Below, piece after piece: positions 54,849-64,000 of a DNA stretch of 64,000 bases. Made by a program: the position numbers and the translations under genes. Numbering within the stretch: position 1 is the first letter of the stretch; each line of letters starts with the position of its first letter. This DNA is from Meconema thalassinum (Eukaryota > Arthropoda > Insecta > Orthoptera > Tettigoniidae). The stretch covers positions 163,166,911 to 163,230,910 of the forward strand of contig OX336399.1 in assembly GCA_946902985.2 (NCBI GenBank), in the 5' to 3' direction. The notes beneath the pieces are model-generated. The model made no database searches. It was not told the origin of the DNA and saw only the letters and a program-made list of their open reading frames with translations.

Positions 54849-55276
54849 ATTTTTTATTTATTTTTATTTAATGGAGATGAGCAATGTTGGTGGGAAGGGG
54901 GTAATGAATGATGTTTGAGATGAGGATAGATAGATTTATTTACCATCAACAGGATAGGCACCCAATTACAGATGATATAATAAAACAATAGTATAGAATA
55001 GAGAGAGAGAGAGAGAAAGAAAAGTAAGAAAGACAGAAAAGGAAAGGAGAATAGTATAGCTGGCGATATGAAAACAGTGGCGATATAATGAAGTGAAAAG
55101 GGGGTGGAGTAGTTGCGGATGATGTGAATGATTAGTTGAAGAGTTATAACGGCGTGAGATGTGCGTGATGGAGATGTTGAAAGTTGAAACCATTGGTTGC
55201 TACTTGGACCGTTGGTCGGTGCTAGAGCTGGTGGGTGAGGCTTTTGTTACTGCGTGTTTGTCGCCCTACGCCATTC

Positions 55277-56974
55277 TCAGTTAGGGGCTGGAGGCAGTGC
55301 CAAAAGGCTGTGGATGCTCAGTTTTGTCCGCACCGGGGCGCGATGCGGTTGTTGGATGAGTGGCGTGACTATTGGGTTGCCGGTTCTTCGCGCTCTCAAG
55401 AGATATCGGCGATGCCGGAGGTCTATATAGGTGGTGAGCGGTGGCAGTGCCATCCTGTCCAGCAGGTCTGCCGTTCGATATGTGAAAGGCAACCGCATGG
55501 CGACCCTGACGAGGCGGCGCTCTAGTGCAAGATAGGGGCGAAGGGGACATTCGGGGAATCCTGCCCATGCCGGATGCCCGTACACTAAGAAAGTGCGTAT
55601 TAGGACCTTGTAAGTATATAATAATAACTTCTCGTTGAGGCCCCAAGTGGTCCCTGCCAATCGCCTCAGTAGATATGCGCGCTTGCGTGCATTGGGGAGT
55701 TTCAGTTTGAAGTGAGGTCGGAAGGTGAAAAACTCATCAAAGATCAATCCAAGGTACCGAACAGTGCGGGCGGGGACCAGTCGACGGTTGTGAAGTCGGA
55801 TGTTGAGGTTGTCGGGATTTCGAGTAGGCACAGAGGCCCTCCGACGGGGGCGAAAGAGAATGGTTTGTGTCTTCGAGGGATTTAGGCGCAGGTGCCATCT
55901 GCCACACCAGGAGGAGAAAAGGTCCAAATAGGATTGGACTTGAGAGTTTATGTGGGCCACGGTGGGAAAAGGCGCGACTATTGCAGTATCGTCGGCGAAC
56001 TGCAATAGTTGCATTGGAGGGGATGGTTGGGGGATATCGGCGACTAAGAGGACGTACAGAAGTGGGGAGAGGACGGAGCCCTGGGGGACGCCCTGTTCGA
56101 AAGGGATGGGGCGGGAGTAGTGGCCGTTGATGCGGATTCTTGCCATGCGGTGGCGGAGAAAGGTGTTGAGGAAGCGGAGGTAAGTGTGGGGGAGATGGAA
56201 AAAATGAAGTTTGAGGACGAGTGCGTCGTGCCAGACGGTGTCAAAAGCCTTCTGGAAGTCGAAGGCGATGAAAAGGATGGGAGCAGGGCGGTTGTAATTA
56301 TCGGCAATGAGGGTGGAGAGACGGAGGAGTTGGTCTTGGGCGGAGAGGTGGGGACGGAAGCCACATTGGGAGAGGGGTAAGAGCTGGTGTCGGTGAAGAT
56401 GGGTATGGATACGCTTGGTAAGGATTCTCTCGAAGGTTTTTGAAAGGACGGCGGTCAGGCAGATGGGACGGTAGGAATCGGGCGAGGAAAGTGGTTTGTC
56501 TGGTTTTGGGAAGAGGAGCATCGTGGCTTGCCGCCAGGGGGTAGGGTAGAAACCGGTGCGAAGGAGATGGTTATAGACGTGGGCTAGAGCGGTGGAGAAA
56601 GGGGGTGGTGCTTCCTTGAGGTGGCGGTAACTGATGGAGTCGGGACCAGGGGCGGTGTTGGTGGTGCGGGAGAGAGCGATGGTTATGTCGATGAGGGTGA
56701 TGGGGTCGTCTAGAGGGTGGGGGGAGAGGGCATGGTTGGGTGAGGGCTGCAGATAGGGGCGTTGAGGTACCGTGGATATGAACTCGTCGTCGTCGTATAG
56801 AAACGTTGGGTCCGGTGCGTCTCGGAATACTCGGGCGAATTGGTTAGCAAAGATGGCTAGTTTTGCCGGGTTGTCAGGTGGTGCGACGTTGTCATAGACA
56901 ATGGGGTATTGCGGGTATTCCGGTGAGTCGGTTGAGGTGACTCCAGCAGCGAGAAAGGAAGGGTGATACTCCAT
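55277..56974 (-). pseudogene. Jockey-type LINE ORF2, reverse transcriptase part
   Basis: An open frame of 565 codons, long for a decayed element. Motifs in order: AIFANQFARVF, NTAPGPDSISYRHLKEAPP, QATMLLFPKPDKPLSSPDSY, RPICLTAVLSKTFERIL, QCGFRPHLSAQDQLLRL, FIAFDFQKAFDTVWH, GVPQGSVLSPLLYVLLVADI, the active site LLQFADDTAIV, TVRYLGLIFDE and AGTTWGLNEK. The frame is continuous here but is out of phase with the endonuclease upstream (frameshift near 56950), so the ORF2 product is broken. There is no RNase H after RT. The frame ends at 55277. Confidence 0.87.
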
Positions 56975-58014
56975 TCAGCTTCGAGCAGGTGTTGTGCCAG
57001 GAGCGCCGCTTGTGTGCCTCAATGTACGATTTTACCTGGCGAAGTGTCTGCCGATGCCGCTGCAGGAAGTAGCGGTCACGGGTGCGGAGGTAGGAGTGGG
57101 AGAGTGCTAGTAGACGCCTAGCTTTGGGTGGGATAGGTGGTCGGTTAGGGGTCAATGGGGAAAGGGGGATGTGGCGTTGTGCCGCTTGTTGGAGTGTATC
57201 CTGTAGATAAGACGTGTAGGCATCGACCGTTTCCTGGGAGCTGAGCGGTAAGGTGCTGGTTCGCAAACGCTCTGTGATCTGCAGGCGATAAGCTGGCCAA
57301 TTTGCCGAGCAGAAGTTTTGAACCATAACGGGGGGTGGTTTAGGTAAATTTCGATTGGGAGTGTGAAAAGATAATAAGACAGGGGCATGATCGCCTCCAG
57401 TGAGAGGTAAGACTGAAACGTGAAGGAGGTGGAGTAGGGAGTTATGCGCTATGATGGCATCAGGAGTGGTTTGGGAGGATGGGCGCGTGGGTTGTGGAAT
57501 GGGGACGAGCGAGGCGTTAATGTGGTTTAGGTAGATCTCGAGGCTCGGGACTTCGGTAGCCGTGCGATCATGTAGATTGAGATCAGCCATGATGATAAAG
57601 TGTGGGAAGAATTCGGCCACATGGGCAATAAAAACCTTTGGAAGAGGATGGCGAGGACGGGTGTATATTGTTGCGAGATGGAGAACGCGGGATGGGAAAT
57701 AAACTGTTGCGATGAGGCTCTCTGGAAAGTGTAGGGGGGAGGCGGGATATGGGGGCGAATGGGGAAGCGTGGTCAGTGGGCGAGTGCAGATCCGCCACGG
57801 CCTAGGTTATGGGGACGGTCCGCTCGTAGAAGGGTATATCCGGGGAGTAGGGCGTGGTGATCGCTCCGCAGAAACGTTTCATTTAAAGGAGCCACATCTA
57901 CGTGGTGGGTGGATAGGGTGTGGCTCAGTAGTGTGCGGCGGCCGTTGAAGGAGCAGACGTTCTGATAGAGGATGGTGATGTTACGGGGAGTTCGGATCCT
58001 TGTTGTTGGGCCAT
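56892..58014 (-). pseudogene. Jockey-type LINE ORF2, endonuclease part
   Basis: ATG at 58014 begins MAQQQGSELP. The domain then lies in shifting frames: ITILYQNVCSFNGRRTLLSH, VDVAPLNETFLRSDHH, then from 57620 FIIMADLNLHDRTATEVPSL, IAHNSLLHLL and LTGGDHAPVLLSF. GDHAPV is the SDH-like catalytic histidine block of AP endonucleases. The linker WPAYRLQITERLRTS and LNRLTGIPAIPHC ends this frame. At least three frameshifts are needed to read it through. Confidence 0.8.
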
Positions 58015-59495
58015 TGTCGGTTTATACTGCGGTGACTCGGGGTTAGGGGAAGAAAGTGAAGTGAGTTAAGAGGACCCGAAAAAGAAGGATGGAATTGCAC
58101 CCCGAAGATCTGCTGCGCAGCGTACTGAAGTTGAGTCAGTATGAGAGGGCGATTGTACGGCAGAATGTTTTGAATGGATATGACCATGAATCTGATCAGA
58201 TCCTCGATGGTTGGAGGAGGGAATTGGGAAAGAGCGGGTGCGGTAGGAGGGTCAATGGACCTGACCGGGGCTACGGTTTCAGGGCGGTTGGGGAGTGGTG
58301 CAGGCTTGGCTTTACACTTATAGGGGTAAGTGGGATGGGGCTCGTGGCATTGGTTGCAACGAGGGGGCTGGGCGAGGTTAGGGCACCGTCCGGTGGTGCG
58401 CGCGAGTTAGGAACGGTGACCGCAGCGCGGGGGTTCCCGGCATTGGTCAGTAGGATGGCCGTTATATTGGAGGCACTGATTGCAACGAAGTGCGACAGGG
58501 GCCGGTGCCTTGGAGGGCTCGACGCGGTGTTGGTAACGGTAGAGAAAAACCCCAGTGGTAAGAAGGCGGTCGACCTCCGCCTGGGTGGCCAGGAGGATAC
58601 GCACCATCCAGGTCGGACCGTCCGCATTACGGATGCGAAAAGCCTTCCTCACATCAATCTGCTCAAGTTGAAGTTCCTGGAGCACCGCCTCGGTGAGGTC
58701 GGGGTCCACACCCCGGATGTCGCACGAGAAGTGAGGTTGGCGCTGGGGAGGGGGAGGGACTGGGGGGGGGGGGGTTGACGGGCACGAAGAGGCTCCGCGG
58801 TGACGTTAGGGCCCAGTTCGCGAACGACGTCCGGGCTGTGCAGGACAGTGGCCGTGGCGTCGTCGTCCGTTTTTACGTACACGCCGTTGGTAGAGGCTGT
58901 GGCGGTGAATTTGGCGTGGCCAAGCACACGGCGCAGTGCGTCGGTGAAGAGGTATTTGTTAACGTGTGTCTGACCACGAAAGAGGAAGACGTGTTTGTAC
59001 GTTGGTTCGGAAGCCTTGGAGGCATAGGATGGGAGGGTTGAGGGGATAGAAGCTGGTGCGGCGTCTGAGAGTGCAAAGTTAGGGATAGGGGCGGTGGCAG
59101 GCAAGCGTGGATCGTGCGGAGAAGAATGAACTTTGGTTGGTGGGGAAATACTGCAGTGCCGCCTGGAAGAGGACGGAGCTTCCTCCAACCCTTCATGAAC
59201 CCTCTGGCGAGAGCGGTGGGCTGTCCCCTCGGTATCGGATGAGTCAGATCCGGGTCGCTTTTCAAGACGGCTCGGAGTTTGTTTCACCAGACCCGGTAGT
59301 TGGAAGTGGGTTCCAGCGGGATGTAGGGTGGGGGTCCTGGTCGATATATTTTTTGGGATTGCCGCCCCCCCCCCCCCCTCCTCCCTGAGGAGCGGGCGGA
59401 GCGTTGGTGACGTTCCCCGGAGGGCCGGATGTGATAGAAGTGGTTTGTTTCTGTGCTTGGCGATTTGGCGAAGTTTTCCCCTTGCCTCTGCCCAT
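57981..59495 (-). pseudogene. Jockey-type LINE ORF1 (gag-like)
   Basis: ATG at 59495: MGRGKGKTSPNRQAQKQTTS, with a frameshift near 59280, then a Ser/Pro-rich region. KASEPTYKHVFLFRGQTHVN and the RNA-binding fold precede another shift near 58700. VDPDLTEAVLQELQLEQIDV follows, with the zinc knuckle CNQCLQYNGHPTDQC (near 58450). The C-terminus EDLIRFMVISIQNILPYN ends at 57981, overlapping the start of ORF2 at 58014. Such proteins package the LINE RNA. It is non-functional in this copy. Confidence 0.75.
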
Positions 59496-59879
59496 GGTGA
59501 GATGTTGAGAGTTTTAAGAAAAGCGGGTTGGTGAAATATTAAAGGAAAGGAGCAAGGAAACCAGGGAAGTCGACTGACAATGGGTGGAAGTGTAGGGAGG
59601 AGTCGAATGGGTCGCTGGGTGAAGTGGGACGGAAGGTGTATGCACCGCCCTATTAAAATAAACATATTCTTGGCGTGCCTCCTAGCTGCATCACTGGAAC
59701 CAACTAGAAAAGAAAGGAGTACGCAGTGGAAATGGATGTTAATTTCTGACCTGTGCTGGGCCCGTACTTGCAGGCCAGATGTGCCGGGCGACTCCAGACT
59801 CCGTGAAGGTGGTCCCACGACGAGTGGTAGGAATACCCTCCTGGTGCTAGACAGCTAGAATAAGTTAGGCCTAGGTTTG

Positions 59880-59908
59880 AAGAGAGAGAGAGAGAGAGAG
59901 AGAGAGAG
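59880..59908. repeat. (GA)n microsatellite
   Basis: Uninterrupted AG dinucleotide run of about 14 units following CTAGGTTTGA. Confidence 0.9.
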
Positions 59909-61950
59909 CAGCCCGATCGCCAAACACTACTAAATAAGACACATGGGTAAAGAAATGGAAATTTAATGAACTGAAACCGAACACACAAAGAAACCCGGCC
60001 AGAATAACACACACAAAAAAAAGTACCCTAGGGGTCAAATACAGTCACTTTCAAACGGGAAGGATGATTATAAACAATAAATTACTTACGATAATAAATA
60101 ACGTTAACAAATTAACTTCATACCTGTGCTCACTTCCGTGAAAACGATGTAAAAAGGGAGGAAGTAAATGATCAAGAGGCAATGGAGCCGGTCGCTGGTC
60201 AACAACAATCACTTCTCTGCCTAGAGATGGATGGTTGTCATGACGACCACAAATAACAAGCATAGCAAAGATAAAACAAGAGGCTGTGTGCGTGTCGCAA
60301 AGGCTGTGGCGAGCAATGGGGATGCGATCGAGCTGGCAGTCCCCAGAGAAAAAAAAGCAAAACCCAAAGATACTACAAGGAGAAACAAATGACGTCAGGT
60401 GTCCGTGAAATTTATCAAGATACATACACGCAGTCAAACACACAAAATGCCAGCCGACGATGCAGAAATAAAACTCAAAGCAACTCGTGCTTGTAGGTAG
60501 TCTAGCAAAACATGCTAAACCTATATGGTCCCCAACTTACGTTCCGAGTTCGAGCTGAATACGGTAAGGCCTACTTAAAGTTACCGCCGTGATCCAGTTG
60601 CCCGAAGCATGGAATGAAGGGAAAACATAAGGGCTAAAATATATGGTGTCATGCCTCGTGTTGGGAGAATGGTCGAAACGCCAACGTCCACAAACCACGG
60701 GAGACCCATTCGAAGATATGCCCTATCAAAACAGCATCAATGCACCTGGCAGCAAGAAAAACATACACTCACAAAATCACTCGCAGATATATTTCACGGC
60801 ACAAATAAAAGGTTAAACGAAGACTCAAACAAAATAAAACAGGAGACCGCCATTTCGATTGGTTCCACAGCAAATCCAAGCACACGACGAAGATCAAAAA
60901 GAAAGGTTAAATTTAGGAAATGAGCATAGTGGACACAAGGTTAGATGTATTACTTACATGAGTAAATGGAAGGCTTCGGCATAATAACAATGTTAAATAA
61001 AAAGGAAAAACATTAAATTTTAAATAATAAGGCGGAGAGCCTCAAGGCACGTCCGGACAGAAAGTATCTCACATGGCGTCTGAGTCTACCGGGACGGCCG
61101 CCAAAGAAAATAAAGAAATGAGAGATGTTAAACATGGCTCAGGATCCACACCACCCCCCAAAAGAAAAATTATTTATAATAATAAAAGATTTTTCTTTTT
61201 ACATCACTAAGCACCACCGCTTTGAAATCAATCATGTCCCAAGTGTTCCAAAATACACAACATCCTTATCACACAGGTGGTTTGTCAACAACTATAACAG
61301 TACACAAAATATGAGGGGGGAGGGTGATCGATATAACAATCACTTAAGCAATTGAGCCATATCAGAAAGAATACAGTTATAAAATGAAGTAATATATAAA
61401 AATAATCAGATCGCTTCGGCGATCGCAATATCAGGACAGAACTCCTTCGGGGTCCCCAAAGGCGCGCGTTCCTTTGACGATCCCTGGGCTTGTCATAATG
61501 GTATTACGGTTCGCCTGAGCGTTACAATGACAAGAAAAGTAGATAGAGACACGGACGAAAATTATAAACAAAAGACTTTCGCCCTTTGACGCCGAAGTCT
61601 GCCATTCTCCTTATACCCATCATGAAAGTGACGTATTAAAATAACAGAAGCGATACAATGTGTCCATTATTTATAGAATATTTATTCTCTACTGGCCGAA
61701 TTCGCAAAAATACATATTTTTACAATAAATATTAAGTTACACAGAGTATGTAGGCCTATTTCTTCTTGTATTATTTTCTTTCTTGAGCTCGTAAATTTGT
61801 ACTTGACTCTGCCTCGGTCAAAATTGGTTCAATAATAGGCAGGTCAAGGAGACGCCATATGAATACTAGCTTCCTTGGATAACATAAGCAAATTATGATT
61901 GGCTAACCTACGCAGAAAAAGGACAACATTAATCACAGCAAATAAGAAGG
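59909..61950 (-). other. Region downstream of the gypsy pol gene, LTR not resolved
   Basis: About 2 kb between the LINE and the pol stop codon. On the reverse strand a G-rich tract TTTTGGGGGGTGG followed by TGTGGATCC (near 61150) could be a polypurine tract and the start of a 3' LTR. The other LTR end and a target duplication were not found, and the partner LTR would lie beyond the window. A second purine tract, GAGGGGGGAGGG, lies on the plus strand near 61313. No env-like or other coding region was seen. Confidence 0.3.
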
Positions 61951-63372
61951 TTACACAATAAATGGTTTCAATTGAGATATGTGAGCTCTGGATACGTCGG
62001 TGGGATTCTCCTTGGAGATCAATTCAACAGTGACAGGTGTTAAAAATCTAGTTATAGTTTTGGGCGTGCTCCAGCGAAGCATTAGCTTAGCTGACTCCTT
62101 ATTCTTGGCCGAACTCTGTGGGTGCAGGCGCACTAGCACGTCGTCATTCACCTGAAAACAAACAGGTTGCCTACCCTTGTTATAGCGAGACGCCACGCGA
62201 TCTCGTGCCCTTTTCAGATGCCGTACAGCAACTTCCCATTTTTCTTTGACTGAGGTACGGCGGGATGGGGCAGCCAGATAATCTATTTTCCACTGAAGCT
62301 GAAGTGGATCAACAATACGCCTTCCTAAAAACAATTCCGAAGGGGTAGAATTCGTCGATTCATGAAGAGCAGTGTTAAATCCTAAGGAGAAAAACTGAAG
62401 ATTTGCGTCCCAACGTGACTGATCTGCGTTGTGGAACGCACTCAAGCAAGCCTTCAAGTTACGATGAAACCTTTCAACGTGATTTGGCTGAGGGTGGTAG
62501 GGTGCCAAAAAGACATGATCAATTCCCCAAGAAAAACACATTGATCTAAAAGACTTGGACCGGAAAACGCTCGCGTTATCGTACACTAACAACTTTGGAG
62601 GACCAAAAACACCAAAAATATGATTGGTCAAAAGCCTAACAGTGGTACGTGTCGTGATTTCCCTGACAGGAAATAACCATACAAATTTTGAAAATCCATC
62701 AACGACAGTAAGTATAGCTTTATGACCAGAAGATGACCCAACTAGGGGACCAAAACAATCCATAAACAGGCGCTCATTAGGATATGACATCGTGTCAGCG
62801 CGGTGAAGTCCAATGCGAGAATTCTTTGCTGGCTTAGAACGTTGACACGTAACACATTTTCGGACGAAAGCAAAAGCATCCGCTTTCAAATGAGGCCAGA
62901 AGAATTCCTGAGAGATTTTATGGAAAGTCTTCGTCATACCTAAATGTAATCCAAAACAGGATTCATGGAAATACGCCAAGAGCATACTTCGTATATTCTC
63001 TGGCACGAAAATCCTACATTTCGAAGATCGAGGAGCGGTATGCACTATAACATCATTGCGCAATGAAAACTCAGATACACCAGGATCTTTCCCGAGAATT
63101 TTTTCACGCAATGTGACACAAAATGGGTCATCTGCTTGGTACGTACGGATGTCAGTAAAAGACCATGGAATGTGTTGGAGAAGATTCACTGGCTCGGGGA
63201 TCTCAACAATGGGAGGAGGTTCCTCAAACATGCGTGACAAACAATCCGCTACAACATTTTCATTGCCTCTGACGTGAATGATGTCAAAGCTGAAAGAGGA
63301 TAGACGAAGAATCCAACGATTTATACGTCCCAATTTTTTTGACATGCGAGCGCATCCAGGACAGAGCTTCAT
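61951..63372 (-). pseudogene. Gypsy RNase H end and integrase
   Basis: GRINRWILRLSSFSFDIIHV and VADCLSRMFEEPPP are the end of the RNase H/linker. The integrase follows: a zinc-binding N-terminal H-H-C-C (YFHESCFGLHLGMTKTFHKI, then VRKCVTCQRSKP), the catalytic core with D in LFMDCFGPLVGSSSG, D in LLVYDNASVFRSKSF and E in HPQPNHVERFHRNLK, and a C-terminal region FLGRRIVDPLQLQW...VNDDVLVRLHPQ. The frame is open from the frameshift near 63340 to the stop and keeps all D-D-E residues. The start is not natural, because this is the 3' half of a pol polyprotein. Confidence 0.88.
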
Positions 63373-64000
63373 TGTCGGTATACACTATGAAATGCCGATG
63401 TTCTAGAAAAGATCTGAAACGTTCACAGCCAAATACGACAGCCAGACTTTCTTTCTCGAAAGTGGAATACCGGCGTTCGCAATCATTAAGCATCCGACTG
63501 GCAAAAGCGATGGGTGCCAAATTACCATTCACCTGCTGACTAAGCACACAAGAAACTGCGACTTCACTCGCATCACAATGTAACATAAAATCTTTCCCAA
63601 AATCCGGAGTTCGAAGGACGGGAGCAGAAGAAAGACATTCTTTCAATTTCTCAAAGGCGAGGCACTGGTCGGGGCCCCACACGAATCGTACATTCTTCTT
63701 CTTCAAATAATTCAGGGGCGCTGAAATGTCCGAAAAGCCCTTAATGAACCTACTGTAAAAGCCTGCCATTCCCAAAAAACGTCGGACTGCTTTCACATTC
63801 GTGGGAGTAGGGAACTCTTGGATACATTGCACACGCTCAGGGTTCACTTCTATGCCCACATCCGAAAGAATGTGACCTAAAAATTTGATTTGCTTCGAAG
63901 CCAAAGAGATTTTGTCCGGGTTAACAGTGAGTCCGGCTCTGCGAAGACGACATAGGACTTCACGTAAATGGATCAGGTGATCCTCAAAAGACTGACTGTA
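63284..64000 (-). pseudogene. Gypsy RT C-terminus and RNase H, partial
   Basis: Open from the window edge: YSQSFEDHLIHLREVLCRLR and AGLTVNPDKISLASKQIKFL are the RT thumb. GFYSRFIKGFSDISAPLNYL is the connection. RNase H has LHCDASEVAVSCVLSQQ and YSTFEKESLAVVFGCERF, with YTDNEALSWMRS. It reads out of frame after SHVKKIG because of the A7 indel, then stops at 63284 after a nonsense tail. The active-site YxDD lies outside the window. Confidence 0.88.

Larger units (their letters stand above)
54849..59640 (-). mobile_element. Jockey-type LINE, near full length, decayed
   Basis: Reverse strand: ORF1 (gag-like, start 59495), overlapping ORF2 with endonuclease and reverse transcriptase (about 58014-55277), then a purine-rich 3' UTR and an A-rich tail near 54850-54872. 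There is no RNase H domain, as in the Jockey group. The right (5') boundary is uncertain. Several frameshifts affect ORF1 and the endonuclease. Confidence 0.8.
61951..64000 (-). mobile_element. Ty3/gypsy-type LTR retrotransposon, pol region, truncated by window edge
   Basis: Reverse strand, entering at the right edge: C-terminal reverse transcriptase, RNase H, linker and integrase up to a stop at 61951. Domain order RT-RH-IN is that of Ty3/gypsy. A single frameshift in an A7 run (near 63336-63342) separates the two halves. Gag, protease and the RT core lie beyond position 64000. Confidence 0.9.

Noticed and set aside
55867..56380. Gly/Val-rich plus-strand frames
   Set aside because: They are antisense to the reverse transcriptase on the minus strand, where all RT motifs are in order.
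58089..58778. 229-codon plus-strand frame
   Set aside because: It is antisense to the gag-like ORF1 of the Jockey-type LINE, whose zinc knuckle is clearly on the minus strand.
60651..60923. 90-codon basic frame ending KRKVKFRK
   Set aside because: No similarity recognised and no supporting splice or promoter context. It may lie within an unresolved LTR.
61300..61340. Polypurine tract of a second retrotransposon on the plus strand
   Set aside because: GAGGGGGGAGGG looks like one, but no LTR start, integrase or other plus-strand retroviral-type coding region accompanies it.
1..64000. CRISPR array, operon, riboswitch or other prokaryotic system
   Set aside because: No regularly spaced direct repeats, ribosome-binding sites or bacterial gene organisation. 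Introns, SINEs, LINEs and hAT/piggyBac elements show an insect nuclear genome.

Overview
The window is nuclear DNA of an insect, most likely one with a large, repeat-rich genome (orthopteroid type; this is inferred from the long transposon-filled introns and the mix of SINE and LINE families, not from a diagnostic locus). There are no bacterial-style genes. Two host genes are visible. They lie head to head, their predicted starts about 1.1 kb apart, around 32.2-33.4 kb.

Host gene 1 (minus strand) is ribosomal protein eL42 (RPL36A). Exon 1 carries only the ATG (32225-32227), exon 2 is 31855-32028 and exon 3 is 11320-11436. Exons 2 and 3 are separated by a 20.4-kb intron that has absorbed most of the mobile DNA in the left half of the window. 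The last short exon (about six codons) was not found and probably lies left of position 1. Host gene 2 (plus strand) encodes a 106-residue, extremely acidic prothymosin-alpha-like nuclear protein in three exons (33363-33476, 35380-35524, 46372-46433). Its introns are 1.9 kb and 10.8 kb.

Layout. 241-9343: one mariner-like element (about 1.4 kb originally) split by three insertions: a 2.8-kb long-terminal-inverted-repeat element carrying a CXC-domain protein remnant, a rearranged LINE with two SINEs in it, and a 1.65-kb TIR element that itself contains a SINE. 9.6-10.9 kb: a pogo/Tigger-like remnant and a short Tc1-like element. 11.3-31.9 kb: the eL42 intron, with several tRNA-headed SINEs, a TA-flanked foldback element, a complete hAT element with an uninterrupted 713-codon transposase, an internally deleted piggyBac-like element, and a full-length I-type LINE into which a truncated copy of its own family has inserted. 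Running through this intron, and again at 39.7-40.1 kb, is an unclassified promoter-like dispersed repeat that often occurs as head-to-head palindromes. 33.5-46.4 kb: the acidic-protein gene with MITEs, SINEs, a deleted Tigger element and hAT MITEs in its introns. 46.4-53.2 kb: its probable 3' UTR, then mostly unannotated DNA with two TIR elements. 53.3-59.6 kb: a SINE and a decayed Jockey-type LINE (minus). 61.9-64.0 kb: the pol region of a Ty3/gypsy retrotransposon (minus) that runs off the right edge.

The host genes would be expressed from the shared intergenic region at 32.3-33.3 kb. Everything else is transposon sediment. Nesting order, target-site duplications and inverted repeats allow much of the insertion history to be read directly. 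The two most promising unexplained items are the promoter-like palindromic repeat family and the long-TIR element whose arms contain inverted copies of the end of its own gene.
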